Notes: generated by a model from the letters alone, not told the origin. Numbered from the stretch's first letter, positions 23,301-38,300 are shown. The stretch is 64,000 nt of DNA from Watersipora subatra (GCF_963576615.1 NC_088711.1:39428621-39492620); one strand, 5' to 3'. Numbers and translations are program-made.

Positions 23301-26300
23301 GTACCGGCGACAGCACCGCAGGCTCTGAGTAGTGAAATGGGAACCAATGCGCCGGGTACCGCCGGTAGTTGCCGGCGGCAACACAGTAGTTGAGCGCTGT
23401 TTGAATTTCGCAAAAGGCCGCGGGCAAAACCTTCCCTAAATGCACTGTACAGGTGAAGGTCACCATTATAGAAACGACATGGCGAGGGAACATATTATTT
23501 GATTACGCGATTATGTTTAGCGGTGTAGCTTTATATATGAACAGATGCCGGCGAGCCTAGCGTGGTTTATAGTCCGAACCTCGACTGGTTTGAAGCTCGA
23601 CGAGTTTGTATATCGACAATGGTTGGTTCAATCTTGACAGCAGTTTTGCTATTTTACCATTTACTATTTTCATAGTAAATGAGCGAATTATAAGTAAAAG
23701 ATTTATTTGCGCAAAAATATCTTGTGATCCATTTGATGCAGGACTCTCCAGCTTATGTAGGCCTAGCAATATTTTGCCCAACCTAAATATAGAACGAATG
23801 CTAAAAGAAGGAACAATAATAAATATAGTTGACTGTTATTCTAGGAGTATGTATTTAGTTGAAATCTAAACTTCAGTGAGTAGCTTTCATTTTTATTTTT
23901 TGAAGTGAGTATAGAACTGCTAAAGACATTTATTATTTGTTGAAGATTAGTGCGTGAGAGCACCAGAATAAAATATTAAAATATTGTGAAACTGCACCAG
24001 CCTTTGTCGATATTCAGACCAACCTTTGTCTAGATTGGACCAACCTCTGTCGATATTGGGACTTGTCTAGGTTCGGACTTGTCGATGTTGGGACTGTTTC
24101 CCGCCTATCATAGCAAGCGTTTTACTGCGCAAGTTACCGCTGGAGTTTCGCAATCGATATGGGTACCAGGCTGTAACTAGCACTCTTTCGCTGCCTTTTC
24201 AGCTAGCGCTTCAATGAGCGCTTTTCAATGAGCGCTGACAATATAGTTAGTGTTGACAAGGCTCAGGTCTAATCATATGATCCTATTCCATACAAACATC
24301 TTGTAGATCAGGAGTTGAATTAGTTGGAACATTGCCAAGTCTATTCAATACGCCGCAACTTCCTTCTGCGCTTTTATACAGCGAGACTGTGCTGGTCATT
24401 TAGCTCATTGCAGTTGCGCTGAGAAGTTGCGCTTCATTATATTCGTCTACACTTCCACACGCATGCTAAACTTTGGTTGAGCTTTACATATATAAGTCTC
24501 TTGAGTATTTGCGGTTCGATGCGGTTTACTAGTTACCAATCAGTTTTGTATGCAGTGATTGGCAAATTCTCAGCCAATCAATTGAGCCGAATCTCAATTA
24601 CAGACTGGCTATTGTTAAAAAGGATTACATTATATAATATTGTAAGGAATTGGTAATAAATATTGCTTATCTGACCATTCCTGATCAGTCAACCGGCTCT
24701 TGCATATCCTCCTTCCCGTGCATTGTTTATGAACCATCCTGGTACCTTCACGTATTCTAACTTATGACTGAGACATGTCTCGCCTTTGTTTCACCAACTG
24801 AAAGACAGTAGACATGGAAATGAGAACTTCTACTCACTGAGTTAGTATTAGGTCAGTGGGCAACATGCATGATGTTAGTGGTATTGGTTATGTGGAGTAT
24901 TGACCTGGTCCAGTACTGATGACGCAGCTATATCATCGGAATAGCCGGTAACATTTGTCCTTGCCTGCAATGCTGTCAACTTCGTATTTATTTTCTTTGC
25001 TATCACTCTTATCTTAATCTTTTATTTGTTTAGCACTTTGCGGTGTTTATATAAGTTGTGTAATCAAATTAATTCCTACGTAAATCATTCTATCTTATTC
25101 ATGGGCTGTGCTAAGCTTGGTAGTTACTATATTTATATTTTCTCAATCTGTGTAGCCTATGTTGTTCGCACTACAGTTAAACCTTTAATAACAGTACAGT
25201 CAAACCTCTACTTACAGTACAGTTAAGCCTTCGAGAACAGTACAGTCAAACCTCTAATATTAAATGAAAAAGTAGTGTTCTAAGAATATTTGTTCCAACA
25301 TGATAGTTTTAAAATAAAAAGCAGATCTCTACTTCGTATATACATGTAGATAGAAGTTTGACTGTAGTATGTAGAGGTTTGACTGTAGTATGTAGAGGTT
25401 TGATTGTAGTATGTAGAGGTTTGACTGTAGTATGTAGAGGTTTGACTGTAGTATGTAGAAGTTTGACTGTAGTATGTAGAGGTTTGACTGTAGTATGTAT
25501 AGGACTGACGGTAGTATGTGGAGGTTTGTTTGTAGTATGTAGAGGTTTGACTGTAGTATGTAGAGGTCTGACTGTAGTATGTAGAGGTTTGACTGTAGTA
25601 TGTAGAAGTTTGACTGTAGTATGTAGAGGTTTGACTGTAGTATGTATAGGTCTGACTGTAGTATGTAGAGGTTTGACTGTAGTATGTAGAGGTTTGACTG
25701 TAGTATGTATAGGTCTAACTGCACTAACAAAACTAATAATGGTACTTGTACTATTTATGGTTAAGATTAGCCGAGGTTTTTATGATCATGACCAGATTTG
25801 CTAGCATAAGAAGTCTTAACGATTTCCAGGGCAAATATTTGTGTTTTGCAACCTCTGCGACTTTTGATTGTTTGGAGCAGACCACTCTGGAGCTCTCAAT
25901 GAAATTTATAAGTTATTTGGCTCTAATTTGAGTGCATTTGAATCTTAAAGTCATCAGTGTCAGCAGAACTCAATGTATTTATCTCTCGGAAGTAGAGTTT
26001 CACCTACGCACCAAAAAATGTTCAAAACTGTCTCTTTTTTAGCATTACCAAAAACCCTGGACCCAGATTTCTTTGAAAAATTTGTTGATGTCAGTGGGAT
26101 CAACAATTCTTCCAGTAAGTTGCTTACGATCTAATTATTCGCTTGCTGGATGCCGGACGTTACATATCCAGTTTTATTAAACGTAATCAAGTCATGCTTC
26201 TTGTAATGTGATCGTGTGGTGGTGGAGTTCGTCACCACTCGATGTTCGTCTGTACTCAAACGATTGTTGGTAGCTGGTATCATTACACTATCCCACTGTC

Positions 26301-29300
26301 ATTGATAAAATGCTTCTTCTTTAACATCTATTCCTTCTATGCATGGCTTGTTTCATTACACTAATCAAAGCTTGCCACCTGGCGCTTTTTAAGGAACCTA
26401 CTAATATCTGTCATTAATAATATTGATGGCAGATAGTAGATATTTCATTTATAATTTTATTTGGATTTTCCCAATTGCTATACAGCATGCTAGTTATAGT
26501 AGTGTGCAAAATAAACTAGACTTTCCTTTGTTCTTCAAACTTATTTACAGTTTGTTGTTTCCATTTTCTTACTAGTAATCAAACATAATTTATATACCAC
26601 TAGATTCGAAAACTTGTCAAGATTCAGAATATTCCATCTAATAATGTGTAGGATGCACCCAAATAGAATTATATGCAATTTTTAAACCAATGTAATATAA
26701 ATGATTGGATTACATATCGACAGGTTTCATAGAATGGTTTCCTGTTTTTAAAATGTATACATAAAAGTTCTTTTTCTGAAATCTAGTCTTGTAGGCATTG
26801 CTAAACAATAAATAAGCTAATAAAAATGTATGTGGAGTGATCATATCTGCACAGATTGTTGACTTCCACCATTAACAATATGATTTGTTCAAAATTTAGA
26901 CTGAACAAGGTTTGTTCAGTCTAAATTCTGAACAACTGATCCAGACTGTTTGTTCAGATATAATCATTTATAAACACAGTTTTTCTGCTGTCTGGTTTAC
27001 ATATTAGATATCAGGACAAAATGTGGATTGATTTAATATATAATTTATGGCTGTTGACTAAATTCGCAATAAGTAACAATGTTGTAAATGAGAATTTTGG
27101 TTTTCCTACAAAGTTGGGGGGGTTATGTTTTTTGTACACCTGTGTGCTTGCTGTTAATCTAGTTAATGCATTACTAGTTAATATACTGAATTACACTGGA
27201 AACATGATTGACTTATAATAAAAACATATTATAATAACAACTTATAAAAACTAAAGTTATATGACGCCATTCTGGATAAAAATTCTTTCTGTGAATAAAG
27301 TTAGTAATAATCTATATTAAAAGCTTCATAAAAGAAACTGTTTTCTATAAATATCAAGTGCAAAGACTTTGCTCATCACTGATGCCTCATGTATGCTTCG
27401 CAATGGGTTTACTAGTAGGTTGACGCTAACACTGGTGTTTTGCCATGTCCATTGTTGTGCTTCAGTGTGTTTCGGCGTGTATATGGCTATTTGAAGTCTG
27501 TTCAGCTGCTCTCATAACACATTAAAGAGAGCCAATGCTTTACCACCATTGTTAAGTGTTCACTCAGTGTGTCCCTGAACTGAATAAATTGTTTACTTGC
27601 TTTTGTTTAGACTGAATAAGCAAAGCAAGATAGTTTTGACAAAAATAAAATCAAACAAATTAGAAGTTGTATTCTCTCGTTCAAACAGATGTGATAACTT
27701 AGAATAATCATCTTGTGATGACCACGACCATTATTATCGCATGCGCTTCTAGTCTCAGCCAATTTTTTAATATTGCTGACTACTACAGACGCTGGTAACT
27801 ACATACATATGCTGTTAACTACTACATGTGCTGTTAACCACTGTAAACGCTGTTAACTACTGCAAACGCTGTTAACTACTGCAAACGCTGTTAATCACTA
27901 CGTACGCATATTACATGCAAGTTACCTACTATAAATTGATACTACTATACTATAAATAAAGGAGGTTTACGTTATAGGGGTGTCTACTGTATTTAGAACA
28001 AAAAATGTGTTTTTTATTGCATTTCATACAATAGTAACATTAGAAAACATTTGTTTGAAGCAAGATAATTAAGCTGTTAATTTCTCTTGTCTAAGCTTAG
28101 TTTCCGCAAGGGAGTTCCGTAAGCTGTTGAGGCACGAACAGACGAATTGACCTGTTTTAACATTGATACTCATTCATACGGTCACTGCATGAGATCTTCA
28201 AGTTTAGTTTCAAACTTTATATTTTTTTTCAGTACATTTACCATTTTTTACATCTTAGCATGTTTTTTTAATTTTCATTTCAATCTGTTTACCATTTCGG
28301 GCAAAAGTTTATGATTTTCTTATTAAAATACACAGATTATGTAAGATATAAAAGTAAAAAATATGCCGTTTAACCCATTGTGCATCTTTAAGTTATAGAA
28401 TTTTTTTGCAGCGAATTATTGTTATTATTACCTTAAATGATAGATTAAGTTATTGAAGAGGAATGAAAGTGTTTTTAAAAAGGATAAATCAAACGATTAT
28501 AGATTAATATGAAAATGGAAATTTTTCTGATTTTGCTATTGTGATTGGTCGATTAAAGTAGGGAAACTTATGAGCTTGTTTATGGAATGTTCTAACCTAA
28601 TGATTATTAGAATATTGATAAATTACAGTAAAATATAATTGTCCTATGTGAAGAGTTGTCTGCTCTTTTTCTGTTAAAATAAAATGAAAAAGACAAATCT
28701 TAATTTTATATTTTTGCTATCAGTAGACAATTGTTTGTAATATATTCACAACCCTTTAAACCGATACATCGATTTGCTGACAAATCAATTAGGAGGGACG
28801 CAAGGCCCAAAGGTTTCCCTAATCAAACAGTCATGTAATATATAGGATGCTAAATTTTACTAGCGGTACCATCTACTAGTGGTCTGATACTATTTATGAT
28901 ATACATTTTCAAGCTTGGTGGGCCATCCAATTCCCAGGAGGAATGTGTAATCCCTTTGGCTGTTACAGCCACTGTAGAAAACAAACACCCGAATACTTAG
29001 GAATTGTATCATATTTTAGATGTGCCTGAATATATTAACTTCCCGAAGCGGGACACCCAATGCCATTTTCAGCAACCTCCACAACCCTACTTTCCTCCCC
29101 ACAAAGAGGAGCAACCAGCAATGTGTCCTTATCCAAGGGCGCCGTCATACCCTCCACATACTTGCACGGCACCTGCAGTGCCCATCAACACCACCACCAA
29201 CAACAACAATAAGGTACATTAACTGCCAAACAGTAAAGAAGCAAAAACTGTTGCTCAGGCTATTGTTTTATAAGGCATGTTTCGTGCATCACACCGGCGT

Positions 29301-32300
29301 TTCGCTTTCAAACAGTCACACTGAATCACGACCGAGTGAAAGTGACATGACTGTTTCCATGATGATATTGCAGCACCATATGGGAGTGTGTCACTCCATA
29401 CAGTGATAGTATAGTGATAGTATAAACTGATAAGTGTGTGGGGCAGGCCTTTAAGGCTGGTTCACACTATATCGGCGTATCCCGGAGTTGCCCTTTCGGC
29501 GTTAGTCGTTGATTATGTGAACCGTAAATCGATGGCATCGACGAAGCATCGCGGACACGTCGAAAAAGTTTGCAGCTGTCAAACATTCTCGATACTTCGC
29601 CAAGCATCGACGATCGCCTTTCAAATGTGAACCATTTCGGCGATGGTAATTCCCGGTTGTGGATAACATGATTTATTCATATCCGTTTATGATAGTCGCT
29701 GCGGGACTAGTTTTTGATTTCCGCATGCGAAAACTAAGAGGTTTCTTCGCGAAAATTTAAAAAGATAAATGTCACGGAGTATTTCCTGATGCAAATGTGG
29801 ATCGGTTTGTGATAGTGTTATTATCGACGATCACCGAAGTATACTGGCATCAATGCCGAGATACAGCGACATAGCGTGAACCAGCCTTTAGTTGAGTCCG
29901 TATTCACCTACTGATGGAAGAAGTTAAGGGATGTCCATCTTTGTGAATAGAAAACTTTGGCCTCGAGCTACAACAAACTGCATTCTATATGTTACAAATT
30001 CAGATGTATGCGTTAGAACATAACATCGGCCTTTTGTAACTTTCTTTCGCTGATAGCTCATTATGTAAACAACTACTTGATGTAAGATTAGAATACTTAA
30101 TATTTTGATAGCGTTTGCAGTCTGGGAATATTCTCATAAAATTTGGTTAGATAGCACGCTCATGCAAATGCATCATATTAAAAATTGTCGACATGCTCTT
30201 CACGTTCGCTAGCCATCTGGCTGATGCAGGACTGAATACATAGAGTGAGAATCTGTGTTAGGTAGAAAAATGGTGTGATTTTTGGTTAGAGAAGTTGTTA
30301 CGCAAGAGTTGTGACAAATTCATATGGTAATAATTTCTTAATGCGTCCTAGTGCCAAAACCAGTGGGTCTGCAGTTTTTTTGCTGAAATATTAAATATTA
30401 CTACTCATTTTAAGTAATTGTAAGCATGGTAAGCGTTACAATCAGTGTGCTTCGAATGAGTTCGGAGTTGCTTCCTCTCCAAATCATAGAAATGGTAAAA
30501 GCCGAATGAATTTTGTTTTGCTAAATTTGTGCGAAGGAATTTGCTGTGAGAGCATTTTGACATCATTGAAATGCTAGCTGATAGATTCGAATCAATAATA
30601 CTCAGCTAAACCCTCGCCAGTGAAAGTAAAAGAACTGCAGCTCACAATCATGCGGGTCTCCGCTATAAAAACATTTTACCGCTATTCAGTGCTGTTTCTA
30701 CTTGACTTTTCCCCTTTATATTAACGTTTACATGCCAAGGATGGATCATCCGTACAAGGATGACGAAATGAACACTTTTTAGTGCAACTAGTTGTCTACA
30801 CATGAATTGTAAAGTGACCGTAATTTGAAAGCGCATCTACTCTAATAAGTTTTGTGTTGAGGGATACATTGCGGATTTGGATAGAAAGGATGAACTTGCA
30901 AAGGTCTATTGCGTAACCCTGAATCGTTGAAACGTGGAAATTCGCCGCTAGCGGGCAACTCCAAATCTATTTGAAGCATGGAAACATATGGATGGAAATT
31001 CACATTAAGTAACCATGTTGTAAATGAGAATTTTAGATTTAAAAAAACTAAAATTCATTGCAGAATTTTAGAAAATTCTGCACACCTGTAATGGAGAATT
31101 TTGAGGAAACCAAAATTCTCATTTACAGAGATGTGCAAAAAACCAAATCTGTTTTTTTGCACATCTCTGTACTTGCTGTTAATTCAGGAAATGCATTACT
31201 AGTTTTAAGGTTGAAAATGGAGACCAGGATAATTTTAAATTAGCGCTGCTGGCATGATAATCATAGTTTAATAAGGGTATCGTGTTCACGATGTAAGTTT
31301 TTTGCAAAATTAGTGTTTCAAGACTTTTTTTTGTAAAAATAAGTATTTTTACCGTAGTTATTTAAATCAGTGAGCCATTGAAATTGGTATTTAATGATCT
31401 TCAACCATCAAAATATAAACTATTAAAATTCTGCCTACATAGTCATTCAAACACATAGTTTTCCAGCTGTTTTGTTGACATATTGGAAATCAGGACCAAA
31501 CGAGGATTAATTTAATATATTATTTATGGCTATTGATTAAATTCTCAATGAGTAGCAATTTTTTAAATGACAATTTTAGTTTTCTAACAAAGGAGTCCAC
31601 TTAATCTCAAATACCACCGTAGATTACATCAAGGTGTATATTGTTTTAAAACCTTTTGGTAGTAAAGACAGCAGATTGATGTAGTGACATCGAGGCTCCA
31701 ATTCGGTATAATTATAAACCTTTATGTGAATTGCGTATCCAGAAACCTTTTGCTATGTGAAACATGAACGATATCCCACAGGGGATGAATTACACAGGGT
31801 TGTTTGAAATACTTATTCAAAAATTTATCTGTATTTGCGCTCCCCATTACCAACCCTCTTCATGTAGAATCTTTGACTTGTGCAGGTCGTATCTAACAGG
31901 CTTGTATAAGCCGTTGCTCTGGAGTAAAAAGCTGCTTGTATGACCCACTTGTTTTGATGGCTATTTTAACATCTGTTTGCTAATATAGTTGCCCATTCAG
32001 CGACTGACCAATCCTCCAGCGTCAACAGCAACTCCATCTTACTCCATCTTCGTAGTCGTCCCACAGCCCCCTCCCAAACCAGGTATGTCTCGACTTTATG
32101 CACATTTGCCTTTTGTATTTAAAATAAACTTTCACAAAACGTTAGTAGATTTTATTAGAAAGCCACAAATATTGGTACTTTTCTATCATTTGTACATGTT
32201 TTTGATGTTTGAGATGGTCTGACTGCCAGGCTGTTTATAGATTGAAATTAACAATACTTAATTGCGTCTAAAACACTCAGATAAAACGGTACTTTTCTAT

Positions 32301-35300
32301 CATCTGCGAGTTCAAATTTGGCATTTGGTGAGCTTATTACGTACGTCTAAATAATAAAGACGCCGAAATGCTGTTTGCCGAAAACATTTTTACAACACCT
32401 AAAAGAAACATGAATACTGATTTCTCTCAGTTCAGCATTTCTCATGTGTAAAACAGCAATATGTGGCGCGGTCACAGAAACCATGGTTAAGTCGCAAATC
32501 ACAAAGTTGAGTTATCCGACTTTGAAGTTGCCTCAACTGAATTTATAATGTTGGTAACGATTTTTGTAACACATGCATCTGGACCAATCAAAGAGTGATC
32601 TCGCTGAATCTGAAGTCGGTTTAGCCAATAGAAGTCTTTAACCCTCGGAAAAACCCCTTTAAAACCATTGCTATGCTAAACAGGAAGTACTGAAAAATGG
32701 CGTTCGATAAATATAATCGTTTCTTTTTTGCCGATTTTAAAGATAACTCTGACACTTTGGACACTTATAATGAGTACTTTGGTAATCCAACTGATGTCAA
32801 AAACAGTGAAAGTAGAGGGAATTACGATGATATTTTCCTAACGATTCTTACAAGATTATTACAATATTTAATTATAAGAATAATTATTCGATTTTATAAG
32901 ATTATTATCAGATTTAATTATAAGAATAATTATTCGAATTTCCAAGATCGAAGTATATAGTGACCGATGGTGTACAATATGTTACTGTTGTTATTTTTCT
33001 AAAAATTTTGTTGATGATTTGGCTGTGCCCGATATCGCGGTACTGCAAAGCCGTTTTTAATATCTGCAAATTAAATAATACATTTTCTTATAAATATACA
33101 GCTATTTCTATGTCAAACAGCTAAAATCTGTTTAGATTTTTAAATTCAGCATAATTTTTTGGATATAAATACAGAAATCTAGATAAATATCACAACTTCT
33201 TGATATTGGTTGCTATGACGTTTTGAAATGTAAACAAAATTGTGCATTGGTTTTCGTTTCCCAAACTTTAACACCAGTTTTCTCAGAACTATGTTTTCGC
33301 ACTAATGGTAAACGTGCATTCAGTCTATTGATCATAAAGTCTGCTGTAATTAAGCTAAAATTGAATTTTTTTTGCCAAATAACTGAGAATTTTCTCTTTC
33401 TGCTAATGTAGATATCTCCAAATTTTACAATTCCCATGTGTTCCCTTTAAAATCAATAAGAAAGTTGGAGTTGCAATCTCTTTAAACAAAAAATCAGTGG
33501 TCAGACAACTTCTTAATCTTTTAATAAAAATCTACTTCATTACAAAATCAACATCATTCGAGCTTTTTTGCCGAACTAGGTTGAAAAGGTTTTTATGAGA
33601 TCAGCTAAAGTTATAGTGAAAATGAAGCCAGCAACTGATAAGTAATAAAATTTTCAAGACAAAAAGTTGCATATTCAGTAAAATAGTTGAACATACATAC
33701 TAAAACTTAGCTTCAAGTCTGTGTTTAGTAAGCTGAACTTATTTAAAGTGAATTCAAACTCTTCTGTCTGTCTTGATGGTAAGAACTATCTATGATACGT
33801 ACTGCACATAGCACATTGCAACGTTACATTTTAATGTAAATCATGACCACTAAATAATACTAAATACACTAAATAAACTAAAGTTACTGTAGGTAACTAA
33901 AGTTACTAAGGTTAGCATAGTATTTTATTACTAATTTTTAATATGTACAGTACTTGTATAAAATTTTGATTGATTTTACCAGGGGATGTTTGTATTACAT
34001 AATTAATATGGTTTCTAGCTCTCCATACGATTTTTTTCACTGTACGATACTAACCCTGGAATGGATTAAAATCGTATCCTGAGGGAGCATTGTATTTCTC
34101 TTTTGAGCGTTTTAACTGTGCTCAGGCTTTGTGAATTTTGACCTTGAAACATTCTGGCAATCAGATCATCTTAAACATGAAATACAATTGCAAATGGTAG
34201 AAAAATATTGATACTATTTGATAAATTTTACTAAAACCTTGTATAAGCTCATATTTGAATGATATTTACTCTGGAACTCTGGGACTGTTTTAAAGTGGTA
34301 AATCACTCATAGTACTGGTTAGTAGAGAATTCGCGAAGGACTCTTCATTGTAACAAAACTCCTAATTGGTTAACCAAACTATACCGTATAACCCCAATAT
34401 GGTCAAACTGAACTCATTCTTAGTGAAACCGGAAAATTATTCAAGGTTACTATAAGCATAAAAATGCGAATCAAACTGTAGCCAGTCAAATTTAGTCAAT
34501 TTAAAACTGAATTGTGAAATTTTGCGTCTCAGTACTATCCTGTTAAATTGAATCGAGTCTCACACGATCTATAATGCAAAAGAATTGAAAATTGAATTAT
34601 TAATTTTTTAAAGAGAATTGAATTGGATCATTTTTTAAAGCCTTGAAACATCTCAAGTGAAAGTTAGCTGAAGTGTACTGACTTACTTTTTAGGTGAGAA
34701 TATATTTATCATTCTCATGACTTGCCTAAAATGAATTAGTTGCGGATGCATAGCCAATTTTTTCAGTTTTTGAACTTCAAGAGGTCTGGAACTTGGAGTT
34801 ACCCTCCTTTGCAAATGTGTTTGTCATAGCTGTAAATAGTTGCATACTTTTTTCAGATAATTGTATCCGGATATCAGACAGCTATGAATTGGCGTTGTGT
34901 ATGGCACTATATCAGCTATTATTGTGTTTAGTAGCACAAGGGTATAAGAATATCTTGCCGAGGCCTAGTAGTGAGGCTCCAACTCATGATCAGAAGAGTG
35001 CTAGTAAGGGACGAGCAAAGAAAGGGTCTCGAAAGAAGTCCTCAGATGTCGCAGGTATGTTGGCTTTTTGTGAAACCCTGAAAAGTAGGCCTAGTTTGAC
35101 TATAATTGGACAACTTGCTGACATATTGAATACGTGATGGTAGTCTTGGTTGGGCACTAAGTCAAGTGGCATGCCCCCAATCTCCACGCATTAGTATGTA
35201 CATGGTACTTAGAAGTATTCATCAGATGCCAGATTTCGATTAAGGGGTCATTTATTAAAAGTGAAAAAGTTTAAAAATCGTTCAAGTTATATGAAAGAAC

Positions 35301-38300
35301 TAATTAACATATACTAGACATATACTAGACATATACTAGACATATACTAGACATATACATGGGTGTTAAGTATCTGAATTGGTATCGGCCGATCTTTTCT
35401 TAATAAATTTGAAACTTTAGATACTTTTCTCAGGTCAACTATTTCGCAGAAAACGGTATTTTAGCCTGCTACACTAATAACGATCATCATCTGCAAGATA
35501 CTTACTCCTTACCTAATGAATTCCGGACCTGCCACACAATTTATTTCATGTCTATAGCCTGATCAACATCAACACAGCTGAGAAACATTTTTGCTTTAGT
35601 CAGGACATAATCACAAAGTGCGGTATTTCCGCAATTACAGCGATAGGATTTCTTGCAGCTAATCACGAACAAAATAACAAATATGAGAAACAAGAATGCA
35701 GTATAATGTTTCTATCTACTAGCATTACGAAAGTAATTTAAGCAGTCGATGTATAAAGTTATCTATTACTCTCTTGATCCTGATGATATAATGTATTGTT
35801 TGTATCGTACAAAATGCGGCAACTCCAGTGGCTTATCGGTATTTAGCCTGTCCTCCATCATCTGTGGCAAGTGAGTCTCTCTTCGGTATGACTGGCTACA
35901 TCGATAGTGATAGAAGACAGAGGCTTCTTACTGAGAAAATTAAATCACTTACGGTAATTAAAAGAAACATTGATTTACTCTAAACTTGTACAGACGCAGC
36001 AGTTCCATCAGCAATAGAAGAGAGACTTCGTTATCACAGGGAGAGCTGTACCACTAACAGTAATTACCTTTATTAATTACAAGAAACATGGACTGTTTTG
36101 TTACTACACGCACGGTATGTCAGTACGTGAATATAGTTTTTTTTCCATAAATACAAACAAATAATTACATTAATATTTATATTTTCTTTGCATTGTATTT
36201 ATATTTGCATAATAAATTGAACGATTATCTATGCGGCACAAAAGATCTGAATCGGATTATTTTTCAATAAGAGTCGGTATATCGAATCGGTATCTGAATC
36301 GGCTGGTGGATTTAGAGTCGGGGCATCTCTATTTAGTTTTTTAAACTTTCTATATAACTGGACAGACACTCACTTCTATATATATATTTTTTTCAAAGTA
36401 TGTCCATGTGTATGTCGTATGTCTGTCTGCATTCCGGCTATAGCTATTATTAGAATAGCTGCAGCTGGACAACAATGCTGATGCCATGCCAAGGAATACC
36501 GGCATTAGAAGCCTAGCAGCTTACTGCAATTTTCTATTGGCAATGTGCCAGGCTAATAGCTTGAAAGTTACAGTTGTTTGACAAAGTTTTAAAACCTTTA
36601 CAGTTGTTTTCATTTTTCTCTTAATTTATTTCAACTACACAAAACACTTCTCTCATGATATGTAGTTTGAAAGTTAAAATTGTAAATGTTAAATACAAAT
36701 CAATTTTCAGTCCAGACTTTTTTATTACCTGGGCAACACCGGGTAGCACAGCTAGTGTATATATAGGTTCTACTCCATTGTATAGTTTCGTTAAGTTATG
36801 TTCAGATGAAACATTCTGTGAATGTCATTCTGTTCAGCAGAGTCTTTTGTGGAATCACTAAGTTTCAGTTCAATTGAAGCACCAGCTGCCTTCTAACTGA
36901 CTAGAATGTATATAGGGTGTATAGCTAAGGCATGAAAAACAATATAAAAGGAATTGCGCATTATTGTGTGCACAGTGAAGTACCTGTTCCTAAATGCTTC
37001 AACTAACCGTGATCTAGTTTCAAAATAAAGATTTTTTGATCGCAGTATGCGAGCATCCACGCATAATTCACGCAGGCACTCATAATGTATAGCAAAACTA
37101 GCGTGAGATTTGTCTTTGAATGACAAACACCCCCAGGCATTGCTGGAGTGTTTTAGTTGTTACAAGTCTATGAGCTCATTGAAAATGTATAACTATTAGA
37201 ACCGATCAAAGGAGATGCAGAGAAGGTAACTCTAGCTGCCTCGATAATGATTTAGCTTTGCTGAATAGGATAACTGGAAAAGATTTTTGTGCACTTGTAT
37301 GTAAGGTTTGCGTGCCTTTAATTCATTGAACTGAAGTATCATGCAATTTTATTTTTACAACTGCAGTTGTTGTTCGAGCTATAACCAATTACGCGCCTTT
37401 TATTTAGCCCGTTGCAAGAAAACTGGTGCTTCAAATGACATGAAATTTGGTGATTCTATATATAAGACTGCTTAACAACTTGGTGTTAATACAGTCAAAC
37501 ATGGATAACTCGGCCACGGATAGCTCGAAAACATGGTTAATTCGAACAGTTTCTTTGGTCCGTTCCCACGTAATGATAAATTGCTATAGATAACTCGAAC
37601 TCAACACTGTTAATTCGAACTGTTTTTTTGCCCAACGGCTACCGAAACGGTTGTTATCGCTTTAGAAAATCACTTTATTCAAAGCCATAGAGGTAAACCT
37701 CATATTTTCGTAATTCATAAGCGTTGTTATTACCACCATCGGCAAAATAATTTTGTCAACGACTTTTCTAAAGGTTTGGTCAAATTTGATTTACACTGCT
37801 ATACGATTAATAGCACGGGCTTGCCGGGTCACGCGCGCAAGGATTTTCGCCACGCACATACAAAACAAAAACAGCATGTTGTTTTGTATGTGCGTGGCGA
37901 AAATCCTTGAGTGCGTGACCCGGCTAGCCCGTGACGAATAGTTTTCCGACGTTGACTCCGTGTTGAATCAACGTCGGAATGTTGAATGTTTAAAACGTCT
38001 TAAAATTGTTTTTACTAAACGTATACGTTGTCTTAGCTAAAAAAACTATTTATCATTTGACCTAAACACAGAATACGTGTGTACATTCAATAAGTATCCA
38101 TTCAAAAAGCGTGAGTGATATAGAATGTACCGTTAAACCTCGTAAAACTTTTAATTGAACTGCCTCGGAGTGTTGCTCTTAACGAATCTCAGGTAAAGTA
38201 AGGGATTTTTCTTTGGTAACTTTTTCTTGAAGTTGCATAAACTTCAAGAAAAGTCGGCAAAATTGATCGTGGGTAAAACGCTCAAAAGAAAAAGATGTCT

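Larger units (their letters stand above)
12994..26042 (+). other. intron 2 (13 kb), transposon- and satellite-rich
   Basis: It holds an AT palindromic tract, a triplet repeat, several inverted-repeat MITE families, a Helitron-like 3' end, a tRNA-like SINE fragment and several minisatellites, each listed separately. No further exon with compatible phase and splice sites was recognised. The gaps between the listed repeats show nothing I can name. Confidence 0.5.
26115..29019 (+). other. intron 3
   Basis: Contains a hairpin at 26898-26935 (TTAGACTGAACAA ... TTGTTCAGTCTAA), an interspersed repeat at 26978-27220 related to 31005-31245 and 31453-31600, and a 20-base tandem repeat at 27795-27905. 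No other exon recognised. Confidence 0.45.
29214..31988 (+). other. intron 4
   Basis: Contains the Harbinger-like MITE at 29454-29887, a diverged family B relative at about 30425-30990 (CTTCGAATGAGTTCGGAGTT, AAGCATGGAAACAT) and interspersed repeats at 31005-31600. No exon recognised. Confidence 0.45.
32083..34931 (+). other. intron 5
   Basis: Carries a left family A arm at 32130-32300 and a right family A arm at 34130-34260; together they could bound a 2.1 kb element. Between them is a short unassigned frame (32697-32960). No exon recognised. Confidence 0.4.

Noticed and set aside
25329-25804. Long open frames on both strands (133 and 148 codons)
   Set aside because: They are made by the 21-base satellite; the period is divisible by three and the unit lacks stops.
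28937-29019. Upstream extension of exon 4 from the acceptor at 28937
   Set aside because: In the phase required by exon 3 it runs into TGA at the start of the accepted exon.
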